IMG/VR virus record: IMGVR_UViG_3300008114_000045
Span: 1 to 52,803 of that record
Source: a virus
Length of the DNA: 52,803 nt
Direction: 5' to 3' (one strand)
The translations under genes were made by a program, and so were the position numbers. Of this stretch, positions 1-9,060 are shown one piece after another (positions within the stretch are counted from its first letter, which is position 1; each line of letters begins with the position of its first letter). The notes under the pieces were generated by a model, which saw only the letters and a program-made list of their open reading frames with translations, was not told the DNA's origin and ran no database searches.

Positions 1-3000
1 GTATTAAATATTGAATTTGATTATTTATTTAAATATGATTGTGCTAAATTAGGTGAAATTGCAATGAATGGTCAAGAAGATTCAACTTCTGAGATAAACA
101 TTTTAAGACAACAAATAGCGCAACAACAAGTTAAATGTGAAGCAATCACACAAGAAATTGATACTTTAAATAATAAGTATAGAAACACAGCTTATTCAGT
201 AGAATGTACAAATTTTGCTTCACTTTTAACACCTAGAACTGCGGTAATACCATTAGACTTTGATATAGCATATAATTGTAATGATTCATCTAGAATAGGT
301 ATAACAGCTTCTATTTCTAATATTACTGGTGGATATCCACCGTATCAAATACAAGGGACATTTGCATATAAAAATCAAGCAGCTGCTTTAGCAAATACTA
401 GTTGGGTAAACTACACAGATAATAATATAATTTCATGTTATTTAGGTATTGATAATTGGTTTGCAATCAGAGATTCAAAAGGTAATGTATTTACTAAATC
501 TATTTTTCCTTTATGTGCTCAAGCACCTACAACACCAACAACTACGACAACTACAACTGGTGCTGGTGGTACATCAACTACAAATGGTACAACAACAACA
601 ACAACAAGAACACCATCTTATCCAGATGTTGAAACTGGATATATACCTTCACCATATTTACCAGACTGGGAACCAAGAATTATTTGGTATAATGACCCTT
701 ATACTAGAAACACAACGTATAATTACACAAATAAACCTTATGTAAACCCAATTACACCAACTAGAATTGTTTCAACAAACAATTTTAATAATACTGGATT
801 TGGTGACATAACAAACATATCACCTTTTGCGTTTTATGAATTTAATGATGTAGCAACTAAAACAATATTTTGTATTACAGAACCAGATGGTTTAACTGAA
901 TGGAATAGAATAATAGGTTATGTAAATTATCAAAAATTTATCAACGGTGACCCAACGTCATATACATGTGAACAAGTTGCTACATTATACAAATTACAAG
1001 AAACAAATGGTGCTATTTATTTAACTGAATGTACAACACCATTTGGTACTAAAACAAATATTAAAAATCAAATTGACGCTAAAGTTAAAGAACAAACAAA
1101 CTGTAATGCTGAAATAGCACGTTTAAATGCTCAATTAACATCTTTGTTAAATCAACCAGTAACACAAACATCATGTAAAACAATTCTTGATGCTTTAGAA
1201 ACACTAGATGTTAGTTTTGTTTTAGATGTAGTTGAATCAGATGGTTCATTAACAACGGTACTTGAACAAGAATTATTCCCTAGCATAGGTTCTGGTAACT
1301 TATACGATTATCTATTAGAAAAACAAGATAGTAGTGGTTTCTATATCTGTGGTACACCAAATCAAGAAGAATTGGTTTGGGCTGACGCTAATGAATGTTA
1401 TTCAATCATTTATAGAAAAGATGAGTTTTATGGGCCATCAGCGCCATTAGGATTTTATTTATTTGAATGTACTGGTAGAATAACTATGGGTGATGTTTGT
1501 AACGTTTCTTCATGTAGATTTACTAAAGATATGTTAGGTAGAGGCTTATACAACCAGTCTGGTTATGATTTTACTGAAATAGAAACGTTTAAAGCTTCAT
1601 TATCACCAAAAGTTTTTTCATCACAATGGTTAAAATATAGTGAAGTAATTACTGACACTAATATATTAGAAACAATCGCTAACAAAAAAATTAAAATATC
1701 ACTTAAAGTAAATAATACATGTAGTGATATTTGTGTGATGTTAGATGATATTAAACTTAACAAAGAATGTGTTAACGGTACTGAAGGTGCTGTTACATTG
1801 ACTAAATCTCCAGGTTTTAATTTAACAAAAATAGTTGATAATAAAAAGTCATGGAATAGCAACACATCATATGTTAACAGAGAATTTGTAATCTCAAATG
1901 CAACTGGTGGTACAACTATTAGGAACACTGATTATGGTGTGTTAGATGAAAGATTAGTAATCAACACTAAAGAGATTGATTTAAACATGAATATTGCATC
2001 AGCAATTGAAACTGATGTGTGGTGTTATGTTAACGATAATAATGATATTTTAAACGTTTATAGCGCATTATGTGTAAATTCAACTAGTGTAACATTTAGT
2101 TGTCCTAATGGGTATACACAATCACCATCAAATGATAGTTGTTATTCATCATCAACAATTGCTGCAACATACAGTGGAACAATGTTTACCGCTTATACTG
2201 GTCAAAAATTCACATCATATAACAATTTAGGTGCTAGATTTTATGGCAACATTGATAATTATACTTTCCCAATAACTTTACCTTCTGGTACTGTTGTGGA
2301 TTCAAGCAGTGTGCCAATACCAATACAGAAAACAGTTAGTTCTGGAAATACATTTTGGGCGAATGATGCTATGAATTATTCCGATGGTAGATTAAATGAT
2401 GCTGGTGTTTGGGGTACGTATTTACCAAATCCAAGTGGTGGGGGTACAAACTATCCAGAATTTAAATGGATAGGTTTTACTGTTTGTATTGACATTCCAG
2501 AACCTAAAACATATTATTTAGGGTTAGCTTCAGATAACTGGCTTAGATTTAAAATAAACGGTGAATTAATTGTTAGTTTTACAGTTACAGATGGTAGAAA
2601 CTTTAATTATTTACATGTATTCCCAATTAGCATCCCTTCTGGTCCTACAATTATTGAAATGGAAGGGTATAATGCTGGTAGCCAAGCAGCATTTGTTGCT
2701 GAAATTTATGACCCAAACAGTTTAGAAGACCTAACAGCTTCAACGTCAACTGGAACAACTGGTTTGATTTTCTCAACTAAACAAATGATTGGTAGTGAAT
2801 TTTTATTGAGTGTGACAAATGGTTATTCATGTCCAGATGGTTATTCACTAAATAACTGTAGTGGTGGAACACCAGTTTGTACATCTATTGGCAGAAGTGT
2901 TATTTCAGCGGCAACTGGTACTACTATAGTAAAAACTGATTCGTGTGGTTGTGGAACAGATTGTATAAGTTATAGTTCATTAACATCAACTAAATTAACA

Positions 3001-5211
3001 AACATTCCAAGTGATGTTAATTTCAAAGAAATTGTATCAACTGAAATGATTGACGTTAAGAATAGAAAAACAATTTCTAAATACGCAACGTTAAGAGCTT
3101 TCTATGACAAATACTTACAGTCATCTTTGTATACGACAAACGTAAGTTTAGCTTATACATATGACAAAATGAGAAGTTTAACAGACATGGTCGGTAATTA
3201 TTGGACTGATGTTGTTGAACAAGTTATCCCATCGACAACAATATGGGGTAATACTATCATTTATGGTAATACATTATTTGACCAACAAAAATTCCAATAC
3301 AAGACTGGTAATTTAGAAACTTGTATAAATGGTTTTGAACACCCAAGCAATACATCATGGGACTTCTTAAATGATTGTGTATTTGACCAAATACAAAAAT
3401 TCTATTCAACTTGTGGTGGTTGCGAAGGCGGTAATTGTAACGATTATTTTAGTATAACTTTAATAGATTTTATGGATGACCCATATACAATGCCTACGGA
3501 TAAAGAATTAAGTTCATTTGTTTCTAGTACATGTGGTGAATGTGATTACACTTCTTTACAAACTGTAATTGATAGTCATGATACAGAAGCTACGTTAGAT
3601 TTACTAGGTATAGCTAGTTCCCAATTTAATTCGTTCCAACGACAAGCATTGGAATATAATGAATTAAATGTATTAGGGTTTTGTAATGATGATTTAATCC
3701 AACATTATCCAGATATCAATTTAATCTTAAAATATACAGCAACTAGCACATCATTTAGTTTCCCTAATAATTTCTTCTATAAAGGTAAACCAAGAAAAGT
3801 AAGAGGTTACCGAAGACCTAAAGCGATAACAAGTTCTTCATGGTATGGAGGTATTGGGTTTGTTTTATCAGCATACACTGATGATGTCAGATATATCAAA
3901 TCTGTTAAAACTGCTGCTGAATTACCAACTGTTGGTAATGCTGGTGATTTAATTATGGTCGGAACACCTACTTCACATGTAGGTTACGCATGGGACCCAA
4001 GAACAAATGAATGGTCAACAACATTATATACTTATATCAATGATGATATTTTAGGTGAAGCTAGAGAAAAAGAAAACGCATTTTTAAAAGCTAAAAATGA
4101 ATTATTCTTAGCAATGAAACCATTTACATGGGCTAATAATTATTTATTACTTCACCCCATTAAAAAATGGGTTTTACAAAATGCGCCAATCGTAACTGGT
4201 AAAGAAATTATTGAAAGTAAAGGTTCAGTATTACCATGTCCATATAAAATTGAACCATATGAATGTACACTAGATTCATTCTGTGGACCATTTAAATATG
4301 TAGAAGAACCAAATTGTAATGATGCTGAAATACAACCGTATATAAACTTTAGGAATTTAGATTTAATGGATAGTCTAAATAACATGCCAAGCGGTTCAGA
4401 TATGGATTTATTATATTATACTGGAACGTCATGTGATTTCTCTTCTATAGATACATTAAGACCAAATAAAGGACCAAACGGTTCTGGTGATTTTGGAGAT
4501 ACAACTTTAGAATATATAACTTATGTAAATGAACAAGAACAAAATATAAACGATATAGTTGATGGTTTATATTTAGGGTTTAAAAAATCAGATTTCCCAT
4601 CAGTTAATTATAATCAACCAATACAACCTATTACCAATCTTAGTAAATATTACAGTAGTGGCACTATGAGACGTATTAAATATACATGGTGGTCTAGAGC
4701 ATCAGCTTATACAGAATGGAATACAGTTAATTACCCAACACATGGTGTCCCATTAAGTAGTTTATTAAGTGGTGTTAGTGATGTAAAATATTTAAGTGCG
4801 GTATCAACGGTTAGTGAATTACCAACAACAGCTAGTAAAGGTGATTTAATTATGGTTGGAACACCTACTTCACATGTAGGTTACGCATGGGACCCAATAT
4901 TAAACAGTTGGAGCACTGCATTACATGATTTTATTGAAGACCAAATTTTCATCCAAAGAAGACTACAAAAACAAGATTCAATGGATAAAAAAAGAAACAT
5001 GGTTTTATCGATAAAACCAATGTTATGGGCTAGTGAATATTTTATTAGTGATATGACTAGAAACTGGCAATTAAGCAATGTTTCTGGTTACACCGTTAAT
5101 ACAATACCAGAGTTAATAGCAACCAACGGTGTTAATTTACCACCTAAATATTCAATAACAGCAAGTACTCATACATTATCTGGCTTTACTGCAACAACAA
5201 TAATATATTAA
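1..5211 (+). CDS. Giant virion structural protein, 5' end outside window
   Basis: The reading frame is open from base 1, so the first visible ATG (base 64) is probably internal and the true start lies upstream; 1736 residues are visible. After a short coiled-coil-like N-terminal part there is a Thr-rich linker (about residues 175-205) of the kind that joins modules in fibres. About residues 720-910 look like a PA14/GLEYA-type beta sandwich (YYLGLASDNWLRFKINGEL core), a fold often used for carbohydrate binding. The last 440 residues carry two copies of a roughly 115-residue module with the shared core VGTPTSHVGYAWDP. Many Cys residues. It precedes other tail genes, so a tail, fibre or baseplate role is inferred. 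Function in the virion is not proven. Confidence 0.8.
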   Translation, partial: VLNIEFDYLFKYDCAKLGEIAMNGQEDSTSEINILRQQIAQQQVKCEAITQEIDTLNNKYRNTAYSVECTNFASLLTPRTAVIPLDFDIAYNCNDSSRIGITASISNITGGYPPYQIQGTFAYKNQAAALANTSWVNYTDNNIISCYLGIDNWFAIRDSKGNVFTKSIFPLCAQAPTTPTTTTTTTGAGGTSTTNGTTTTTTRTPSYPDVETGYIPSPYLPDWEPRIIWYNDPYTRNTTYNYTNKPYVNPITPTRIVSTNNFNNTGFGDITNISPFAFYEFNDVATKTIFCITEPDGLTEWNRIIGYVNYQKFINGDPTSYTCEQVATLYKLQETNGAIYLTECTTPFGTKTNIKNQIDAKVKEQTNCNAEIARLNAQLTSLLNQPVTQTSCKTILDALETLDVSFVLDVVESDGSLTTVLEQELFPSIGSGNLYDYLLEKQDSSGFYICGTPNQEELVWADANECYSIIYRKDEFYGPSAPLGFYLFECTGRITMGDVCNVSSCRFTKDMLGRGLYNQSGYDFTEIETFKASLSPKVFSSQWLKYSEVITDTNILETIANKKIKISLKVNNTCSDICVMLDDIKLNKECVNGTEGAVTLTKSPGFNLTKIVDNKKSWNSNTSYVNREFVISNATGGTTIRNTDYGVLDERLVINTKEIDLNMNIASAIETDVWCYVNDNNDILNVYSALCVNSTSVTFSCPNGYTQSPSNDSCYSSSTIAATYSGTMFTAYTGQKFTSYNNLGARFYGNIDNYTFPITLPSGTVVDSSSVPIPIQKTVSSGNTFWANDAMNYSDGRLNDAGVWGTYLPNPSGGGTNYPEFKWIGFTVCIDIPEPKTYYLGLASDNWLRFKINGELIVSFTVTDGRNFNYLHVFPISIPSGPTIIEMEGYNAGSQAAFVAEIYDPNSLEDLTASTSTGTTGLIFSTKQMIGSEFLLSVTNGYSCPDGYSLNNCSGGTPVCTSIGRSVISAATGTTIVKTDSCGCGTDCISYSSLTSTKLTNIPSDVNFKEIVSTEMIDVKNRKTISKYATLRAFYDKYLQSSLYTTNVSLAYTYDKMRSLTDMVGNYWTDVVEQVIPSTTIWGNTIIYGNTLFDQQKFQYKTGNLETCINGFEHPSNTSWDFLNDCVFDQIQKFYSTCGGCEGGNCNDYFSITLIDFMDDPYTMPTDKELSSFVSSTCGECDYTSLQTVIDSHDTEATLDLLGIASSQFNSFQRQALEYNELNVLGFCNDDLIQHYPDINLILKYTATSTSFSFPNNFFYKGKPRKVRGYRRPKAITSSSWYGGIGFVLSAYTDDVRYIKSVKTAAELPTVGNAGDLIMVGTPTSHVGYAWDPRTNEWSTTLYTYINDDILGEAREKENAFLKAKNELFLAMKPFTWANNYLLLHPIKKWVLQNAPIVTGKEIIESKGSVLPCPYKIEPYECTLDSFCGPFKYVEEPNCNDAEIQPYINFRNLDLMDSLNNMPSGSDMDLLYYTGTSCDFSSIDTLRPNKGPNGSGDFGDTTLEYITYVNEQEQNINDIVDGLYLGFKKSDFPSVNYNQPIQPITNLSKYYSSGTMRRIKYTWWSRASAYTEWNTVNYPTHGVPLSSLLSGVSDVKYLSAVSTVSELPTTASKGDLIMVGTPTSHVGYAWDPILNSWSTALHDFIEDQIFIQRRLQKQDSMDKKRNMVLSIKPMLWASEYFISDMTRNWQLSNVSGYTVNTIPELIATNGVNLPPKYSITASTHTLSGFTATTIIY
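3943..3998 (+). repeat. Internal duplication, copy 1
   Basis: Core of the first copy of the duplicated C-terminal module of the giant structural protein. The match to copy 2 (4840-4895) is almost perfect at DNA level over about 50 bases, while flanking parts of the module match only at protein level. This suggests recent gene conversion or strong constraint. Confidence 0.8.
4840..4895 (+). repeat. Internal duplication, copy 2
   Basis: Second copy of the core coding for VGTPTSHVGYAWDP; see copy 1 at 3943. The surrounding protein module continues to about base 5140 and ends the giant structural protein. Confidence 0.8.
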
Positions 5212-5227
5212 TTAAAAATTTTTAAAT

Positions 5228-5908
5228 ATGTATTTTTTTGACATAGAAGATTACGCAACAACAACTAGAGCAGCCTTTGACGCTGACGCAAAAGCTGGTA
5301 AAGGTGGTGGTGGTATTAACTATTGTGGTAGAGGTATGTACGGTTCATCATTTGAAGACCTAGTTACTACTGCTGGGGCGACTAGAGTTGCACACATTTT
5401 TGCGGTTCATCAATGGTTTACAGCAACAACAGTTAATATTGGTAATTCAACAAATACTTTAGCTAGAGACATTTATTATAATCAGTTATTACCAAATTGG
5501 TTACAATATAATATAGATTGGCGTAAATACGTTAATCAAGTGTCATTCACTGAAAAAAAATGGAGAAGTGCGTGTATTGATAATAAAGTAAATATTGGTT
5601 TTACTTGTACAAGCTATAAAGATGCATGGTCTAGTTATGCTAAATCTGGGTCATTAAATGACCCTAGTAGTTATTATTCATCAGCTAATGTACCTTATAC
5701 TGGGTCAACAACATATAGTAGTTTTTCAGCTGACCCATCAACAAATAGTGGTACAACTGTTAATTTCACAATAGTACACCCACAATATAATGATTGGAAT
5801 GATTCATATTATTATAACCAAAACAATTCATTAAGAAAATATATGGGTAGCCTTAAAGCGTTAATGAAGGCAATAGATAACGATACTTTTGAAGAGTATA
5901 CAATATAA
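5228..5908 (+). CDS. Virion-associated protein, tandem family member 1
   Basis: 226 residues, starting MYFFDIEDY. This start is shared in form with the next two genes (MYFFDLYDY and MYLFDLEDF), and the C-terminal end (LKALMKAIDNDTFEEY) resembles that of the second (VKNMMAVIDGDTFDEL). Rich in Tyr, Ser, Asn and aromatic residues, as in exposed structural proteins. Sits 16 bases after the giant structural protein, so likely an attachment or assembly partner. No catalytic motif seen. The family is not one I recognise. Confidence 0.75.
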   Translation: MYFFDIEDYATTTRAAFDADAKAGKGGGGINYCGRGMYGSSFEDLVTTAGATRVAHIFAVHQWFTATTVNIGNSTNTLARDIYYNQLLPNWLQYNIDWRKYVNQVSFTEKKWRSACIDNKVNIGFTCTSYKDAWSSYAKSGSLNDPSSYYSSANVPYTGSTTYSSFSADPSTNSGTTVNFTIVHPQYNDWNDSYYYNQNNSLRKYMGSLKALMKAIDNDTFEEYTI

Positions 5909-5913
5909 GATAA

Positions 5914-5921
5914 TATTTATT
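5914..5921 (+). promoter_or_regulatory. Late-type motif TATTTATT
   Basis: Variant of the recurring TATTTATA motif, 15 bases before the ATG of the next gene. See the entry in findings on the candidate late promoter. Confidence 0.35.
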
Positions 5922-5936
5922 TAAAAACAAACAATT

Positions 5937-6668
5937 ATGTATTTTTTCGATTTATACGATTATTACACATATAATTCAGATGAGACAACATGGTACAATA
6001 CTGGTAGAAATTATGTAGGTGTTGGTTGTGCTGGATTTATTAAACCAAATGATTTTGCTGATTATGGAACTACAGCTGATGCTACTAGAGACGCTTTCCT
6101 TAAAGCATTATCGGAATGGTTTTTAGCGTCAAGTGCTAGTGGTAACGCATATATAGACGGCTTTACACCAATAAATTATAGACCAGATTCTGGATGTACA
6201 CCAACATATAATGAAATATGGGTTAATTGTATGTATGATTATTGTGATTGGCAAGTGTCAAAATATGAATTAATGGGTACAATTAATTTAAATAGATATT
6301 ACTATAATGCCTTTACAAATCCACCACTTAACTATCCAGATTTTGTAGGTAAAACATATGAAGAATTTTTAGATTATATGATAACTTATGAAGATTCTTA
6401 CACTGGAGTATCAACAGTAAATATAAGTATATATAACCCATACACTAGCTCAGCCAGCGCTATTACTAAAACTGTTAATTTTGGTACTAGTTTTGAAATT
6501 TCAGATTTAAAAGTTAAAGTTAATAATTATGATAATTTGATGAAAAAATTTATGTGTAGTGTTAAAAATATGATGGCAGTAATAGATGGTGACACATTTG
6601 ATGAACTACCTTATGATAATAACTTGAATTTTTCACCAAACAATGGAGAAAATTATACAATATGGTAA
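5937..6668 (+). CDS. Virion-associated protein, tandem family member 2
   Basis: 243 residues, N-terminus MYFFDLYDYY, aromatic and Asn-rich. Paralogue of the preceding gene by its N-terminal motif and its C-terminal GDTFDEL segment. Middle parts differ strongly, suggesting a conserved docking N-terminus and a variable body. No enzyme motif. Part of the tail gene block. Confidence 0.75.
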   Translation: MYFFDLYDYYTYNSDETTWYNTGRNYVGVGCAGFIKPNDFADYGTTADATRDAFLKALSEWFLASSASGNAYIDGFTPINYRPDSGCTPTYNEIWVNCMYDYCDWQVSKYELMGTINLNRYYYNAFTNPPLNYPDFVGKTYEEFLDYMITYEDSYTGVSTVNISIYNPYTSSASAITKTVNFGTSFEISDLKVKVNNYDNLMKKFMCSVKNMMAVIDGDTFDELPYDNNLNFSPNNGENYTIW

Positions 6669-6695
6669 AATTATATTTAATTTAATAATAAATTT

Positions 6696-7283
6696 ATGTA
6701 TTTATTTGATTTAGAAGATTTTTATAACTCTGGTGTTTGTGGTGCAAACATGACAAAAACAACTCCATCACAATGGGAAGATGTTTTTACTACATTTAGG
6801 TCAATTATTGACTATAATAGTAAATCGTTTAACGATTATTATTTAGAAGAAATTGCTAATTTCCCAGCATCTGATTGTAAAAATAAAATTATTGATTTGT
6901 ACAATGAATGGTTTGTGTTTGTAGATTACGAACCAATAGGTCCATTAAGACAAGCGTTGGCTGATTTAGAAAGTTCTTTGGTAAATGGTACTTTTGACCA
7001 ATGTGGTTATACTGAATGGAATGCTTATATGGATGCTTTTAACCAAAACAAAGAGTTACAAAGACAAATTGTATTTTTATTAGACACAAATTGCGATGTT
7101 CAAGCATATGATTTTAACACATGTTCTGAAATTACAACAATAACTGATGAAAAACCAGTAACAAGTAAATGTTGCGGTATATATATTAAAAGAATTGATA
7201 TTGGTTCTGAATTTAGAGGTACTGTAACAGACAGTAATAGCTCATCACAAACATCTGGTGGAATATCAATTGTTAACAATTAA
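6696..7283 (+). CDS. Virion-associated protein, tandem family member 3
   Basis: 195 residues, N-terminus MYLFDLEDFYNS. More distant relative of the two preceding genes: it keeps the N-terminal motif and a short LVNGTFDQ segment like the GDTFDE ends of its neighbours, but has more acidic helix-like sequence and several Cys residues (TNCDV, NTCSE, SKCCG). Ends in a Ser/Gly-rich tail. Function unknown; location suggests a tail component. Confidence 0.7.
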   Translation: MYLFDLEDFYNSGVCGANMTKTTPSQWEDVFTTFRSIIDYNSKSFNDYYLEEIANFPASDCKNKIIDLYNEWFVFVDYEPIGPLRQALADLESSLVNGTFDQCGYTEWNAYMDAFNQNKELQRQIVFLLDTNCDVQAYDFNTCSEITTITDEKPVTSKCCGIYIKRIDIGSEFRGTVTDSNSSSQTSGGISIVNN

Positions 7284-7302
7284 CAAATTTAAAATTTAAA
7301 TA

Positions 7303-7310
7303 TATTTATA
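7303..7310 (+). promoter_or_regulatory. Late-type motif TATTTATA
   Basis: Exact copy of the recurring motif, only 3 bases before the ATG at 7314. If it is a promoter here, the transcript would begin at or inside the start codon, so this copy may be fortuitous or give a leaderless message. Confidence 0.3.
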
Positions 7311-7313
7311 GTT

Positions 7314-7556
7314 ATGTTGGTATTATTAAAAAATATAGTTGGAGAAGTTGTAACTGAATACAATGGTTCTGTTAATTTGGTTAAAAATGTTGTTTGTGAT
7401 ATTCAAACTGAAGATTACATAAACATGTATGGATTAACTGCTTTTTTACAAGACTTTTCTAGAATTGAATATACTAGTAGAGCTAATACACCTATTGTTT
7501 ATGGATTAAAAAACCAATATGATGTTGAAATTAAAGATATAGAAATAAGCTACTAA
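7314..7556 (+). CDS. Small hypothetical protein in tail block
   Basis: 80 residues, starting MLVLLKNIVGEVV. Mixed hydrophobic and acidic, predicted by eye as alpha/beta and not membrane-spanning. Its stop overlaps the start of the next gene by one base, which indicates translational coupling with the fibre-like protein downstream. I do not recognise the family. Confidence 0.65.
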   Translation: MLVLLKNIVGEVVTEYNGSVNLVKNVVCDIQTEDYINMYGLTAFLQDFSRIEYTSRANTPIVYGLKNQYDVEIKDIEISY

Positions 7557-8989
7557 TGAGATACCAAGAAAGAATATATTCACAAACACAACATTCTGGG
7601 CGTAGAAACAAAAAAGACAATAATGTCAACATGAGTTCAGATATATGTATTTTTCAATCACCTTTATTCAACATAACTGGTGCGACAAAAATAGATTGTA
7701 CTGGAACAACTATGTCTGCTGGTACTCACATAGTAACTACTAGTTTAACACAAACAATACCATTATCATTTGGGTTTACAGCAAACACTCAAACATTTAT
7801 TGATACAGAAGCTACATTTAAATTTTCAATATATAAATACGAAGATGTTTTTACTGGGTTTACAACGACACCGATATTTTCATCAAACATTATTAGTTAT
7901 TCAGCTTTTAGTGCGACAAATACAACAACACAATATATACCAACTAGTGGACTAACATTAGACGGTGAATACTTAGTTAAAGGATTTTTTGAATATAGTG
8001 CATGCACTGATTATTTAAGAAGGTTAGGTAAAAAAATAGACACATCATTTTATTTATTCGGAAATGAATATAGCATTTACAATGGTGATGTTGATTATTA
8101 CTTCTTAGCAATGACATCAGCAGCAACACCTACATTATTCACAGCTGGTCAAGGAATCCCAGTTAACTCATTATACCAATCAGTAATATTACCAGAACCT
8201 AATACAACTCAAATATTATTACCTAATAATCCAAGTGGCGATTTTGTTGTAACATTAAATGGTTTAACTTTAGCCAAAGATTACGATTACATATACAGCG
8301 CAAATGTAATCACATTAAGCGCAGCAACTGTTGTTGATGATATAGTAACGTTGATATATGTACCTACAGAATCATCACAATTAACAATTGATTATATTGA
8401 TGTTGTTGGACCTATACCTAGCGGACCTACAAACGGTGAAGGTAGTAATAACTATTATTATAACACAACAACAAATAAATATGAGGTTTATACATCTGTT
8501 AACCCAGATACATTATCAAAAATAATTGTAATGATAAACGGGGCTACATTAGCTGATAATGTTGATTATTACAAATCAACTACTAACCCAAAACGTATTA
8601 TTTTAGAAGGTGATATATATGATGGTGATATGATTACATTGGTTTATTTTCCTTTGATACAATTTTCAAATGGTATAAACACAAATTTAGTAACGGTAAA
8701 TTGGACAATAGACCCAGCACCACAAACAAACAATGGTGAATTTACATTAGAAGTAGGTTATGACAATACATTTAGTTCTTTTTATTTTACTGGAACGACA
8801 AATTACATTGAAAATGTAAATGTATATACAAATAGTTTTAACGTTACTGGTAGTGTTGGAACTCAATATTTCTATAGAGTTAAAAATAATAAGAAATACA
8901 CTACTTTATGTGGTGATGAAATAAACAATATTAGTTATAGTGATACCATTCCTATAAAAATAACAACTAATTCTGTAAATTCGTATTAA
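7556..8989 (+). CDS. Fibre-like structural protein with beta-sandwich repeats
   Basis: 477 residues. Two related segments with the pattern VTLNG-LxLAKDYDY-xxxxITL-DxVTLIYxP (about residues 225-285 and 320-370) are beta repeats common in phage fibres and neck appendages. The C-terminal 110 residues look like a fibronectin type III domain (VTVNWTIDP start, FYRVKNN strand). Start overlaps the previous stop by one base. Likely a tail fibre or appendage subunit; the receptor is unknown. Confidence 0.7.
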   Translation: MRYQERIYSQTQHSGRRNKKDNNVNMSSDICIFQSPLFNITGATKIDCTGTTMSAGTHIVTTSLTQTIPLSFGFTANTQTFIDTEATFKFSIYKYEDVFTGFTTTPIFSSNIISYSAFSATNTTTQYIPTSGLTLDGEYLVKGFFEYSACTDYLRRLGKKIDTSFYLFGNEYSIYNGDVDYYFLAMTSAATPTLFTAGQGIPVNSLYQSVILPEPNTTQILLPNNPSGDFVVTLNGLTLAKDYDYIYSANVITLSAATVVDDIVTLIYVPTESSQLTIDYIDVVGPIPSGPTNGEGSNNYYYNTTTNKYEVYTSVNPDTLSKIIVMINGATLADNVDYYKSTTNPKRIILEGDIYDGDMITLVYFPLIQFSNGINTNLVTVNWTIDPAPQTNNGEFTLEVGYDNTFSSFYFTGTTNYIENVNVYTNSFNVTGSVGTQYFYRVKNNKKYTTLCGDEINNISYSDTIPIKITTNSVNSY

Positions 8990-9006
8990 TATTATTTACT
9001 ATTGAA

Positions 9007-9014
9007 TATTTATA
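9007..9014 (+). promoter_or_regulatory. Late-type motif TATTTATA
   Basis: Exact motif in the 71-base gap before the next gene, 46 bases from its ATG. The gap marks a transcription break in the tail block, which fits a promoter. The longer distance is unusual compared with other copies. Confidence 0.4.
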
Positions 9015-9060
9015 ATTAAAATAAAAAAAAGATATAATAAAAAACAAAATATAAAATAAT

